A DNA stretch of 64,000 nt from Bryobacterales bacterium (GCA_026954325.1 JAIXKK010000066.1:37061-101060), one strand, 5' to 3'. Shown: positions 17,801 to 28,316, numbered from the stretch's first letter. The notes: a model not told the origin generated them from the letters alone. Numbers and translations: made by a program.

Positions 17801-18415
17801 CCAGCTTTGTTGCAGGGCGCGGGCGGTGTTGGCCGAAATGCCGTCAAGGTTGGTCCCATAGCTGGCGGCTTGTCCTCCGCCGAGCATGAATCCGTTGTCG
17901 CCGCCGAGGTTCTTCGATTCGGGCGTCAGCGCCGCAAGGTCGAATGGACTGCGCAGACTGCCGCTCACCACCAGTGGGAGTTCATCCACCATCTTGTTAG
18001 TGACCGCGACGCTGGTCTTGGCGTTTTCCGTGGCTAGTTGCACGGCATTCGCCTGCACTTCCACCGCGGTGGCGGTAGCTCCCAACTCGAGTGTCACGTC
18101 ATTGCGGATAGTCGTAGCCGCATTGAGCGTAATTCCCGCGATGGAGGAAGGACGGAATCCCTCCTTCTCCACGCGCAGTGTATAGACGCCCACCTGGAGG
18201 CTGGCGGCGACGAATTCGCCGACATCGTTAGTGGTCAAGGAGACGGCAAGACCGGTCGCGGTATTGGTTACCTGCACTTTCGCACCGGTAATGACGGCGC
18301 CGGTTGAGTCCTTCACCGTTCCGAGAATGGTTCCCCGTTCTGACTGACCAAGCAGCATGAGTGGTAGCGCGAGGGAAAAAGCGCATGTTATTAGATAATC
18401 GATATGTGATTTCAT
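14843..18415 (-). CDS. Oar-like TonB-dependent receptor, long form
   Basis: This protein of 1,190 residues has a signal peptide (hydrophobic to about residue 24, ending MLLGQ). A carboxypeptidase-regulatory-like domain follows (about 28-110, GTVKDSTGAVITGAKV, GEFVAASLQVG), then a plug region with EFTVDSNGFKAEFGHAGGG and FVSKGGSNEFHGSAYEFLRN, and a very long beta-barrel ending LALKLYF. The role is probably outer-membrane import of an unknown large ligand. The start at 18415 is preferred over an upstream ATG because GAGGAAGGGG lies directly before it. It is monocistronic, convergent with the CMD gene, and shares only family-level similarity with the receptor at 1304. Confidence 0.9.
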   Translation of the reverse strand: MKSHIDYLITCAFSLALPLMLLGQSERGTILGTVKDSTGAVITGAKVQVTNTATGLAVSLTTNDVGEFVAASLQVGVYTLRVEKEGFRPSSIAGITLNAATTIRNDVTLELGATATAVEVQANAVQLATENAKTSVAVTNKMVDELPLVVSGSLRSPFDLAALTPESKNLGGDNGFMLGGGQAASYGTNLDGISANTARALQQSWVATNAPSLEAITEFTVDSNGFKAEFGHAGGGVMNFVSKGGSNEFHGSAYEFLRNNAFDANNFFNNRAGIPIPIYKQSDFGASFGGPVLIPKVYSGKNKSFFFASFEGFRNRAGATGFTQSVPAPEMLTGDFSNWVDAAGKQRPIYDPTTQVRNADGSYTRAPFAGNRIPQSMFDPISVKALAAFTANGTLKPNTGAAPGTIGYVNNNYFVANGTNVNPNTKISVKGDHIFNDKHRISGYYGYNRRSMEPGPNGPPTLPGLYSNYNDLQQNSDVFRFSWDWTMSPTKLNHFYAGGNNWRENHDPPQATVKSGINWKDKVCLGNVPDCAQNLLNLDFGDITGWGGRANNGSENTIYGYNDDFTWVRGAHTIKFGGQFQLTHYNGFGRQCVAGCASFSYLNTGVPNSNNPALGGSSFASFLLGYANGGQIDTIRFIGQQWPFYAGYIQDDWRVNSKLTVNYGLRWEAQMPPTGLEDRWSDFSPTRPNPRAGNIPGALIYAGTGEGREGSRTLADSWFKGFGPRIGFAYQMASNTVVRASYGRSFGAVTTVTGSSHFRGFTQTYGVPDQGTNGILPNMTLKNGFPDYPIPPFIDPSFSNKDSMPWFQGREATRLPEQNFWNLSIQHQLSGSTILEMSYNGMVGSHLQTQLLNYNQLDPKLLNQYGYSLLNSLVTSPAAAAAGFRSPYPTFALSTCISKDACWGSGATVARALRPFPQYSSIDTYTGGGDHSGHSSYHAAIFRVERRYAKGVTVQASYVLSKLLTDSDSYWGSGTAVDHFNRGLEKSIGQFDITHNVKISAIWELPFGRGKAMLNKGPAAAILGNWRVSGVAFYAGGQPLPLGTSVGTPTVLFAAGNRPLISTYDGWRASTKGGGFDPSVDTFVQPASFFPAQVGTQFAGTTQYFGNMTRYNPKFRQFPNYTENISLTKGIPIHERIRLDFRAEAFNVFNRVRFGTGSLQIQSQQFGVLTSSGDLLNTPRQLQLALKLYF

Positions 18416-18766
18416 GACCCCTTCCTCAAATATAGTCATTGGCGTTGAACCATATCACGAATTATCGCCGGCTGCAATACCGACATACCGAACATACCGC
18501 ATTGTCGAAGAACAGATCCTTACCGAATCTGGGTTTCGCCGGGTTCCGGAACAGGGACTCGGCGGGCGCGGGAGCGCCGGATGGCATAGCGCAGGCGGCC
18601 GTGCCGGGCTCCAACCGTCAAGTCCGCGCGGTCACGTCCGAATTAAAACTCGATTTGCCTTGTTTTCAATCACTTGTTTTCGCAATGGGCGCCGTCGCCA
18701 ATCGCGTCTGCTAATCCTATGGCTTCAAGGGCCGGCAGCACGGCCCTCGAAAGAAGGAGACATCCC
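18416..18766. other. Intergenic region between divergent genes
   Basis: About 350 bases carry the promoters of the receptor (-) and the hypothetical protein (+). The sequence is AT-richer near 18420-18500. Base composition flips here: G-rich on the + strand before about 18.6 kb and C-rich after it. No gene is supported. Confidence 0.4.
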
Positions 18767-19222
18767 ATGACAGCCGAACCGGAACCCTTTCTTCTCCGGA
18801 ATGAGCGCGCCGAGGCTTACCGCACCCTCCGCGATCAGTACCTCCAGCGCTTTCAGCCTTCCGATTCCGTCGAGCGCGATCTCGTGCTCCACTTGGCCGT
18901 CACTACTTGGCGGCTCCACCGCCTCCAGTCCATCGAAGCCGGTCTTTATGAGGCCGCCATGCAGGATTGCCGCGATGTCATGGAAGAAGAGTTCACATCT
19001 CTCACCCCCGAGGCGCAGCGCGGCGCCGCCTATCAGTGCCTCTCCTCGAAAAGCGATGTCCTCAAAGATCTCCGCCGTTTCGAAGCTCACTTGCGGCGCG
19101 TCTACCAGAACACCCTTCGCTGTCTCATCGACCTCCGCAATCCGCGCAGCGCCCCCCTGCCGCCCGCCGCCGCGCGCCGCCCGTTCCTCATTGTCGATAA
19201 CGTCCATGACAAGGCAGCCTGA
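18767..19222 (+). CDS. Conserved hypothetical protein of an acidobacteria-abundant family
   Basis: This 151-residue soluble, charged, mostly helical protein starts at an ATG preceded by AAGAAGGAGA (18751-18760). The core YRTLRDQYLQRFQPSDSVER, followed by a W-R-L-R-R-x-x-x-IEA stretch and a C-terminal RRFEAHLRRVYQNTLR helix, matches the pattern of a multi-copy family common in Solibacter-type genomes. These are often annotated simply as hypothetical. Typical members have an extra N-terminal segment of the type NALKHGLTA, which this copy lacks. The function is unknown. Codons are C-rich on the coding strand, unlike most plus-strand genes in the window. Confidence 0.6.
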   Translation: MTAEPEPFLLRNERAEAYRTLRDQYLQRFQPSDSVERDLVLHLAVTTWRLHRLQSIEAGLYEAAMQDCRDVMEEEFTSLTPEAQRGAAYQCLSSKSDVLKDLRRFEAHLRRVYQNTLRCLIDLRNPRSAPLPPAAARRPFLIVDNVHDKAA

Positions 19223-19306
19223 ATCGCGCCCATCGCCGCGCCGGCCGCAACGCCCAGTTGATCGATTGACAACTTACCGGAGCGCGAGGCGCGGCGAGCG
19301 CCGGAT

Positions 19307-20074
19307 TTAGCGCGCCGCCGTTACAATGAGCCGCACCGGCCCCAGCAAGCCCGACGGTAATGCCTTCACCCTGTCCATGTCCCGCGGCTCGAACCTCACT
19401 CCATAACGCAGATTCCACAACCGGCAGTCCGGCAACTGCCTCCCCGCCATGTAGTTCATCGCCGTGTTCGCTACCTCGATCCGCAATTGATTCCCGCCAG
19501 TCTTGAGCAATCCCGTCACGTCCACCGAATAGGGAGGCGCCCATACCGGCCCGGCCCTCCTCCCGTTCACGTACACCACCGCCGCCTCCCGAACCGGCCA
19601 AGCCCGCATCCCGTTCGTCAGGCGCTCCTCGGGCGCTGCCGTCCCGGCGCCGAAATCGAGCCGCGGACCCTCACCTTCCGGCAAATCCGCATTCGCATAG
19701 CTTGATATGCCTGCCGGAGGGATGCCGTACGCTTGAATCCGGAACAGCGTTTGATTCTTCCGCGCCCACTCATGCACCGGTTTCAGGAACCGCTCGTTCA
19801 CCAGTTCCGTCAGCGTCAGTCCCCAGTCATGACGAAGCCCCGCGGTCCGGTCATAATGATCCACTACGAAGCCCTCCGCGCCCACGGCTGCCCGCTTCAC
19901 CATTTGTCCCGTTCGGCTGGAAAGGAAAAACAGCACCTCCCCCTGATACGAATCCGGAACCCACGCCGCGCCGTCATGCACGTTCGTGACCTCCCGTCCA
20001 CCGGCAAATACGGCGATCAACTGTTCTCCCGCGCCGGGATAAGGCAATGGCGCGCGGCGCGATCCTCCTCTCAC
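19307..20074 (-). pseudogene. Collapsed GH106 alpha-L-rhamnosidase-like gene
   Basis: The 255-codon frame joins pieces of a glycoside hydrolase family 106 protein, normally about 1,000 residues. The first part has the N-domain-like [19 protein letters not shown] and the mid-domain [20 protein letters not shown] followed by [20 protein letters not shown]. It then jumps to the C-terminal galactose-binding-like domain ([30 protein letters not shown]). Most of the catalytic domain between, and the true N terminus, are absent. The frame stays open, consistent with in-frame deletion. It has no convincing start site: GTG 20074 is arbitrary and the frame continues to a stop near 20143. A functional rhamnosidase is unlikely. 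Confidence 0.65.
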
Positions 20075-20255
20075 CCGCGTGCGCTTGATCCGCAGTCTTC
20101 CCGCCGCCTCGCTTCGGGCGCTCCGGATGCGGCTGCTGCTTTAGTCACATGTGAAGAGTGCGGCCGCGGCGGAGATTCTCTCATCTCTCCCTCTCAGCTT
20201 ATCTGATAGGAATCCTCTGACCAGGACACTACCTTCCCGAAGGAGATTTCCCGCA

Positions 20256-23086
20256 TTGCCTCGATGTCTTGTCCCGTTTGCCGGTCTCTTGGCCGCATTT
20301 CCCGCATGGTCCGTTTCTGCTTCCGTTTCCTCCGTTTCGGCCGCCGGGCTCCCCATCGTGTTCGAACCAGGCCACGTGCGAAACGCGCCCGAAGTCAAGT
20401 TCCTGGCACGGACGCACCGCTTCGACTTGCTCCTCACCAACTCCGCGGCAATCCTCCGCCACCACCGCGGAGGCTCTCCAACGGGTCTCGCCATTGAATG
20501 GCTTGGCGCCAACCGCCACGCAACCCTCGAAGGCGTTTCGAGGACCGGAGGAACCAGCAACTACCTCTTCAGTTCCAGCCCCGATCGTTGCCTGCGGTCC
20601 GTCCCCCACTACCAGCGCGTCCGCTATGACTCGCTCTACCCCGGCATCGGGCTAGTCTTCCATGACAACAACGGCAAACTGGAATTTGACTTCGTTCTCT
20701 CTCCGGGCGCCGACCCTTCGAGGATCCGCCTTGCCGCCCGGGGCGCCCGAGGGATGAGAATCGACGACGCCGGGGATCTCGTTCTCAGCACCGCGCGAGG
20801 CGAGTTCCGCCTGGCCAAACCGTTGCTCTACCAGCCGTCTCCGGAAGGCAACCGGCCAGTCGAAGGGGGATTTGTATTGCAAGGCCGCGACATTTTCTCA
20901 TTCCGGACCGGTCCTTACGACCGCCAACAGCCTCTAATCATCGACCCAACGCTCTCCACTTCCTACATCGGCGGCCAGGACGTGGACATTGTCTCCTCGG
21001 TTGCTACCGATTCCAGCGGCAATATCTACATCACTGGCATACGGCGTCCACGGCCTTCCCCGTCTCCACCACCCCACTCAAGAACTCGCTCATCGCCGGC
21101 GATGCGGATGCGTTCGTGATGAAGCTCAACCCCACCATGACCACCATCCTTTATTCCACCTACCTCGGAGGCAGCTTTCCGGACTATGGCCGCGCAATCA
21201 CTGTCGATTCCACGGGGGCAGCCTACATCACCGGATCCAGCATTGGACGCTTCCCCACCACCACCGGCGCTTTCCGCGAGCTGGCCTCCGTCACTCCGGC
21301 TCCGTTCGTCGCCAAACTGGATCCGTCCGGCGCCGCCCTGTCCTATGCCACCTATCTCGACGGCGCCGGCGCCGGGATGGCGATCGCCGTAGACTCCGGC
21401 GGAAGCGCCTACGTGGCTGGTTCCACTTACACCGCCACGTTCACCACCACCACGGGAGCGTTTCAACGCACTTACGCTGGAGGAACGGATGGCTTTGTAG
21501 TCAAGCTCAACCCCACCGGCTCATCCCAGGTCTACTCCACTTTTCTCGGAGGCTCCAGTGAAGACCAAATCACTGGCATCCGTGTCGACTCGAGCGGGGC
21601 AGCCTACGTCGCCGGTTTCACTTCCTCCACCGACTTCCCCGCCACGGCCGGCGCCTACCGGAACGCCAACTCCGGGTCCACCGACGCCTTCGTCACCAAG
21701 ATCAATAGCGCCGGCTCCGCCCTCGTCTACTCCACCTTCCTCGGAGGCTCCAACGTCGATCGCGCGCACGGCATCGACATCAACTCCTCCGGCGAGGCTT
21801 ACGTTGCCGGACAAACCTACTCATCGAGTTTTCCCACCACCGCCGGAGCCTTCCGGGCTTCTCACGGCGGCGCCGCCGACGGCTTTGTCACCAGGCTGAA
21901 CGCCGCCGGTTCGGGCCTGCTCTACTCGACCTTCCTTGGGGGAGCCGGGACGTGCCTCGTGAACGATCCTTTCCGGCAATATATATGCGACGGGGCCTTC
22001 TCCATCTCCGTTGATTCCACTGCGCAAGCCTGGGTTGCCGGAATCGCCGGACCTGGCTTTCCGCTCAGCGGCGCCATTCAGCCCTCGCCGGGCGGCAGCG
22101 GAGACGCTTTCGTCGCGCAACTGAACGCTTCCGGCACATCGTTGCCCTTTTCCACCTACATCGGCGGCGGCGGGGGGGATGTGGCCCTTTCGGTCGCGGT
22201 TTCAGGCTCCGGGGGAACTATCGTGGCTGGATTCACTAATTCCACGGACCTGCCCGTGAACAGCCTCCAGACCACGCGCGGCGGCGGCGGCGCGGAGGGT
22301 TTCCTCAGCCTCCTCTCCACCTGCTCCGTCACGCTCGGCTCCAGCGGGTCGTTCTTTCCCAAGACCGCCGGCGCCTACCTGCTCGATGTCTCCTCGGCGC
22401 CGGGTTGCGCATGGTCAACATCCACGGACGCTTCCTGGGTCGCACTCAACACCACTGCCGGAGTGGGCAACGGCCAAGTCAGTTACACGGTCGCGGCAAA
22501 TGCCGGTCCTTCCCGCACCGCTCATATTACGGTGGCTGGGCAAACCTATACCATTCAACAGGTGACCGGACAGTGCATTACTCTCGCCAACACCGGTTCC
22601 TGGTTCCCTCAATCGGGCGGCGCCTACAATTTGCAGGTCTTTGCCAGTTGCCCATGGACGGCATCGGTGAACGTCAACTGGATTACGGGTGTCACCCCGG
22701 CAGGCAGCGGCGATGGCGTGATCCAGTTCACCCTGGCAGCCAATAATTCCTCTTCCTCCCGCACCGGCCAGATTGATGTCTCGGGTAGCACCTACACAGT
22801 CAACCAGGTGGGCGGACCGGCCGGGCTTTCCTGCTCGTACAGTCTGTCGAGAGGGTCGGATTCGTTTGCCTCCGGCGGCGGAAGCAGTTCTCTGCTTGTG
22901 AGCACTCAGAACGGCTGCCAGTGGACTACGAGCACAAACTCCTCCTGGCTCGCCATCACAGCGGGGCTCGCAGGCAGCGGGGAGGGCGTCATTGGCTACA
23001 GCGCCGATCGCAACACATCAGGGGCCGTCAGGTCAGCGGCGGTCAATGTCGCCGGCCAGTCCTTTGTAGTGACCCAGAGTCCCTGA
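20256..23086 (+). pseudogene. Secreted SBBP beta-propeller/BACON protein interrupted by one frameshift
   Basis: The gene reads in one frame from 20256 to about 21038 and in another from about 21044 to 23086; a single missing base near 21039-21043 restores the SBBP repeat. The TTG start has AAGGAGA 9 bases upstream and begins a good signal peptide (CLVPFAGLLAAFPAWS). The first 270 residues form the N-terminal domain usual before SBBP propellers. The next 400 residues are repeated blades of the type YSTFLGGS...GIDINSSGEAYVAGQT. The last 270 residues hold three BACON-like modules (CAWSTSTDASWV, CPWTASVNVNWI, CQWTTSTNSSWL). It is probably cell-surface or secreted. Either the gene is broken or the base is an assembly error. 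Confidence 0.75.
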
Positions 23087-23163
23087 GAAGATTCTTCTCT
23101 TGTTAACGTTTGCTAATGAAACATATTGTTCTTTGTTTACAGTTACTTGCAAAATTTTCTTGT

Positions 23164-23180
23164 CACTCCTCCCGCGAGTG
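23164..23180 (+). promoter_or_regulatory. Degenerate CIRCE-like operator upstream of groES
   Basis: CACTC (23164-23168) and GAGTG (23176-23180) form an inverted repeat with a 7-base spacer, and the right arm continues TGCTAA. Canonical CIRCE (the HrcA operator) is TTAGCACTC-N9-GAGTGCTAA, so both the spacer and the outer bases deviate. The location, about 120 bases before groES, is right for HrcA control. It is not certain. Confidence 0.3.
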
Positions 23181-23301
23181 TGCTAATAAATAAGAGTCGT
23201 GGATGCGAAGCGGCACTGCCCACTTCGCCTCCATATCCGATTCAGTTACGCTACCGATTTTCGACAAGCAGAATCATTGTTTGGAGGTGCGAAGATTCAC
23301 C

Positions 23302-25258
<1,957 letters not shown>

Positions 25259-25339
25259 GCGGTAGTCCCGGGGATCTGAAAAGCGCGGTGGGCGCTTGAA
25301 GGTTCTCGTTACGGTCAAGCTCGATCCCACCCGCCCAAA

Positions 25340-25373
25340 AGGCCCTATGCGCGACCCCTCGCACATGGGGCCT
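25340..25373 (+). terminator. Terminator of the groES-groEL operon
   Basis: A 15-bp imperfect stem (25340-25354 with 25359-25373; one wobble and one mismatch) has a CCCC loop and is followed by CGCCC and a run of five T residues. It lies about 80 bases after the groEL stop. Confidence 0.7.
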
Positions 25374-25482
25374 CGCCCTTTTTGGGGCAACATTCTCGCC
25401 AGGCAATAACCCCCCGCACAATCTCCGCTCACGGAAATTTCCCAGCCTTAACTTTGTGATCCGAGCCAGGGGCGGCCGCAAG

Positions 25483-26046
25483 CTAAGATTGGTGCGCCAG
25501 ACTGTGAGGAAGTTCCTCGGGCGGCGGGTTGAGGCCATGGAGGCAGCCGATCATGAGGTTGTCGTGGATGGATTCGATCCAGGGGGTGGGGAGACATGTT
25601 CAAGGTTGAGGAACATGGCTCCCGGGACGAGGAGTAGGAAGCATTGCTGATAGATGCGGCGCTTGGTGGGGCCGGGTTGGTGATGGATGGAGAAGCCGGA
25701 GACGACAGCGTCGAAAGCGCCGTTGAGGTGTGCAGTCCAGCAGGGGCGGAATAGTCCAGGCTGAGGAATTCGGCTTGGGGTGAGTCCGCCAGACGTTTGC
25801 GGGCGGCTTGGAGCATGAGTGCGCTGAAATCGAGCGGGGTGGCGTGGGCGGAGGAGAAAGCGGTGAGGATAGCGGCGCTGAGGACGCCGCCGCCAAGGTC
25901 GAGGAAGCAGGTGATGGGGTGGGGATTGGCGCGCGGGAGGCGGGGCAGGGCGCCGGTCCTTTCGGAAGCGAGGGGAATGGCGGCGCGGACGCCCTCGATG
26001 TAATGGTGGGTGACCTGGGCGGATTTCCAGACTTCGGAGGTGTCAT
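25483..26046 (-). pseudogene. SAM-dependent methyltransferase, broken by frameshifts
   Basis: Three successive frames on the minus strand spell one class I methyltransferase. The first has VWKSAQVTHHYIEGVRAAIP, a degenerate SAM-binding motif I FLDLGGGVLSAA, and LDFSALMLQAARKRL. After a shift near 25720, DAVVSGFSIHHQPGPTKRR and LLLVPGAMFLNLEHVSPP follow. After a second shift near 25575, IESIHDNLMIGCLHGLNPPP continues to a stop at 25483. No start codon exists in the first frame, which overlaps the 3' end of the upstream nucleoside hydrolase gene. Motif I has GGG where GCG is usual. With two frameshifts and no start, this is most likely a dead gene. Confidence 0.7.
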
Positions 26047-27020
26047 GGGTTGCGCGGCTGGCTTGAGAGCTCGATCAGGGCTTCGAGGGTTTTGGCGCGC
26101 TGTTCGGGGGTGACGGTGAGGTAGCGGTGGAGCCCATTGGGAGAAGATTGCAGAGTAGTGCGGCCTTCGCTGCCGACATTGACGGTCCCCGGCCGAGAGA
26201 GAGAGAAGTAGCCGCTGTCCGGGCGGAGGGCGTAGAGGACGGCGGTGAGGTCCCAGGTGGGGCGGTCGTAAGGCATGGGCTTGTAGGCGCGGTAGGCATC
26301 GACGATGGGGTGGTTCGGAACCCAGCGAAAATCGTTCTCGATAGCGCGGGCGGGATAGGGGATGGAGAGTCCGATTTCGAAGCCGGAGAAGACGATAGCG
26401 GTGGGCCAGGAAGAGAAGAGCTTGCGGGCGGATTCGACGTCGGTGTGGACGTTGTATTCGGGTTTTCCAGAGGGAAATTGGCCGGCCATGACGCTGAGAA
26501 GTTTCACTTTACGGCGGACGAGATCAGTGGCTCCGGGGAGGTCGAGGAGGCGGGCGAGGTTGGTGGAGAAGCCGACCTGAGCGATGACGACGGAGTGATC
26601 GGGCTGCTTTTCGAGGACGCTCTTGATGAGTCCGGCAGCCTCGGGGGCCTGGGAACCGTCCTGGATGCGGCGCGGGTAGAGGGGTTTTCCGTCCGGCGTC
26701 TTGCGCTCACAGGGGATGCGCGTGTAGGGGGCATCCTGGGGAGTCTTGCCGTTGCGGACAACGCCGATGGGGATATCAGGACGGTGATAGAAATGGTTGA
26801 CGAGGTCAACGAAGGGAGCGGACCAGCGGTTGTCCTTGGTGATGGTGACGGCGATGAGTTTCGCTTCGCCGCGGGATTCGAGTGCGTGGATGACAGCGAG
26901 AGCGAGCGCGTCGTCGATGTCGTTGCCCATGTCGGTATCGAAGATGAGGGGTGTGGGTGGGGCAGCGGCCGCGGATAGGGCGAGGACGAAAATGAGAGAG
27001 ACGAGGGCGTGCGGAGGCAT
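26043..27020 (-). CDS. Secreted inosine-uridine nucleoside hydrolase-family protein
   Basis: This protein of 325 residues has a signal peptide (MPPHALVSLIFVLALSAAAA). It is followed at once by the calcium-binding signature LIFDTDMGNDIDDALAL of nucleoside hydrolases, in which the clustered aspartates bind Ca2+ and the ribose. Further family features are VGFSTNLARLL, SVMAGQFPSGKPEYNV and GFEIGLSIPYP. Members split N-glycosidic bonds of ribonucleosides; secreted forms may salvage or act on other N-ribosides. The ATG at 27020 is chosen for the signal peptide, although its ribosome binding site is weak. The start codon lies at the edge of a 65-base repeat shared with 27258-27322. Confidence 0.85.
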   Translation of the reverse strand: MPPHALVSLIFVLALSAAAAPPTPLIFDTDMGNDIDDALALAVIHALESRGEAKLIAVTITKDNRWSAPFVDLVNHFYHRPDIPIGVVRNGKTPQDAPYTRIPCERKTPDGKPLYPRRIQDGSQAPEAAGLIKSVLEKQPDHSVVIAQVGFSTNLARLLDLPGATDLVRRKVKLLSVMAGQFPSGKPEYNVHTDVESARKLFSSWPTAIVFSGFEIGLSIPYPARAIENDFRWVPNHPIVDAYRAYKPMPYDRPTWDLTAVLYALRPDSGYFSLSRPGTVNVGSEGRTTLQSSPNGLHRYLTVTPEQRAKTLEALIELSSQPRNP

Positions 27021-27083
27021 GATTGCGTAGGATAGCCGGAAAACCATGCCTGCCACAAATGGGTGATTCAAGGCAGTGAGCGC
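27019..27083. repeat. Copy 1 of a 65-base diverged direct repeat
   Basis: This segment aligns without gaps to 27258-27322, with 50 of 65 bases identical by hand count. The shared core includes ATGATTG, GTAGGATAGCCGGAAA and GTGAGCGC. The copy lies immediately upstream of the nucleoside hydrolase start. It appears to be a decayed duplicate of the ankyrin gene's 5' region. Confidence 0.7.
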
Positions 27084-27257
27084 CAGAGTGTTTCCCCATG
27101 AGCGGGGAAGCGGCGCGTTGAACGTTCGCCGCGGAACTCGTTGTCGCATCGGGCGCTGGGGGGTGTATCGGGGAAGGAAGCGAGTGTAATCGGGGCGGTC
27201 CCTGGTAATGATGACGGCGAGGGAACGAGCCGGAGCGGGAGGATGGTTTGCAGACGA

Positions 27258-27322
27258 ATGATTGGGTAGGATAGCCGGAAAGTCCTATCCGTCACGAATG
27301 AGTTGTTTGAGGCTGTGAGCGC
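27258..27322. repeat. Copy 2 of a 65-base diverged direct repeat
   Basis: This is the partner of 27019-27083. This copy keeps the coding potential NELFEAVSAGDLARAKEI that begins an ankyrin-type protein, whereas copy 1 has a stop at the equivalent place. It also holds the inverted repeat GGATAG...CTATCC. Confidence 0.7.
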
Positions 27323-27661
27323 GGGGGACCTGGCGCGCGCGAAGGAGATTCCGAACGGCCGCCGGAGCCGGCGAATGCGGCGGATGGAGAAGGGGTGACG
27401 GCATTACACCTGGCGGCGCCGCAAGGGCAGCGGGAGATGATGCGGGCACTGGTTGCGGCGGGTGGGGGCATCAACCGGAGAGACGGTCAATTCGGGGCGG
27501 CGCCATCGAACTGGGCGATTGAGTATTTGCGCGAGATGGGCGGTCTGCCGGCGGTGGCCGGTGGGAGGGACAAGCCGGGGAAGGCGCTTTTGCGTGATGC
27601 GGGGGAATCCGGCAACGAAATCATTGTTGCGTTGTTCCGCCGGGCGTTGGCGGCGATTTGA
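27291..27661 (+). pseudogene. Ankyrin-repeat gene remnant
   Basis: Two frames together give an ankyrin-like protein. The first reads ELFEAVSAGDLARAKEI (27300-27350). After a shift or deletion near 27365 the second reads ANAADGEGVTALHLAAPQGQ and MMRALVAAGGGINRRDGQFG, then WAIEYLREMGGLPAV to a stop at 27661. TALHLAA...ALVAAGG is a canonical ankyrin helix pair. There is no proper start codon: a TTG or a distal GTG are the only options. The product would be far shorter than typical ankyrin proteins, and the 3' end overlaps the convergent NfeD-like gene by 41 bases. It is probably decayed. Confidence 0.55.
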
Positions 27662-28199
27662 GGCGATTGACGATGACCATTTCGCCGAGGACCTGTTCGA
27701 CGGTGACGGGAGTGTTTTCGGGGATGGGGGTTCCATCGGAGGAGCGGGCGATTTTGTCGACGAGTTCCTCGCCGACGCGGCAGCGGACCTGGCCGAGGCC
27801 GTCCTTCGGGATGCCGACGACGACGCGAGCGGTCTGGCCGAGGACATCGGTGGCTTTGACTTCGGTGGAAGCCTGCTGGCTGTAGAGGAACCTGGCGAAC
27901 AGATAGATGAGAGAGGCGAAGGCGGCTCCGGTGAAGAAGCCGATGCCGGAGGCGGGGAGGGTGGAGAGCCCGTAGTAGGTGGCGATGGCTCCGGCTCCGC
28001 CGAAAGCGGTGATGAAGACGGAGAGGATGCGGGGGCTGAGGAAGCTTGGCCCGCCCATGGCGTGGTCGATCTCGTGTTCGAAGCTGAAGTGCTCGAAGAC
28101 TTCGCCGAACAGGAGGGAGACAAGGAGGAAGAGGAAGCCGAAGGCGGCAATGGAGAGGAAGACGGCGAACGCGGAGAGGGTTTGCAGCAATTCGGCCAC
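27621..28199 (-). CDS. NfeD-like membrane protein
   Basis: This 192-residue inner-membrane protein has hydrophobic segments near residues 10-33, 58-75 and 82-105. A C-terminal OB-fold-like domain follows (about 115-180, TDVLGQTARVVVGIPKDGLGQ, GTPIPENTPVTVEQVLGEM). This is the short NfeD architecture, often paired with a stomatin/SPFH protein or membrane protease in quality control. No SPFH partner is adjacent here. The ATG at 28199 is the first in the frame and gives a sensible N terminus. The 3' end overlaps the ankyrin remnant on the other strand. Confidence 0.75.
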   Translation of the reverse strand: MAELLQTLSAFAVFLSIAAFGFLFLLVSLLFGEVFEHFSFEHEIDHAMGGPSFLSPRILSVFITAFGGAGAIATYYGLSTLPASGIGFFTGAAFASLIYLFARFLYSQQASTEVKATDVLGQTARVVVGIPKDGLGQVRCRVGEELVDKIARSSDGTPIPENTPVTVEQVLGEMVIVNRLKSPPTPGGTTQQ

Positions 28200-28316
28200 G
28201 AGGATGCCTAGATTGAGGAGTCTAGCGGAGGGTTCGGGACGGTGTCAATTGGCGTCAATTGGCGTGAGCCGGTACGAGCCGGTTATGAAAGGCCGCGCCG
28301 CGCTAAACTTCTACCC

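Noticed and set aside
16145..18037. 630-codon plus-strand open frame opposite the second Oar-like receptor
   Set aside because: It is Gly/Val/Ala/Glu-rich, motif-free and fully antisense to a recognisable receptor with signal peptide and plug domain.
28243..28264. Tandem GTCAATTGGC repeat as a CRISPR or regulatory array
   Set aside because: There are only two units without spacers; too short to be more than a chance duplication.
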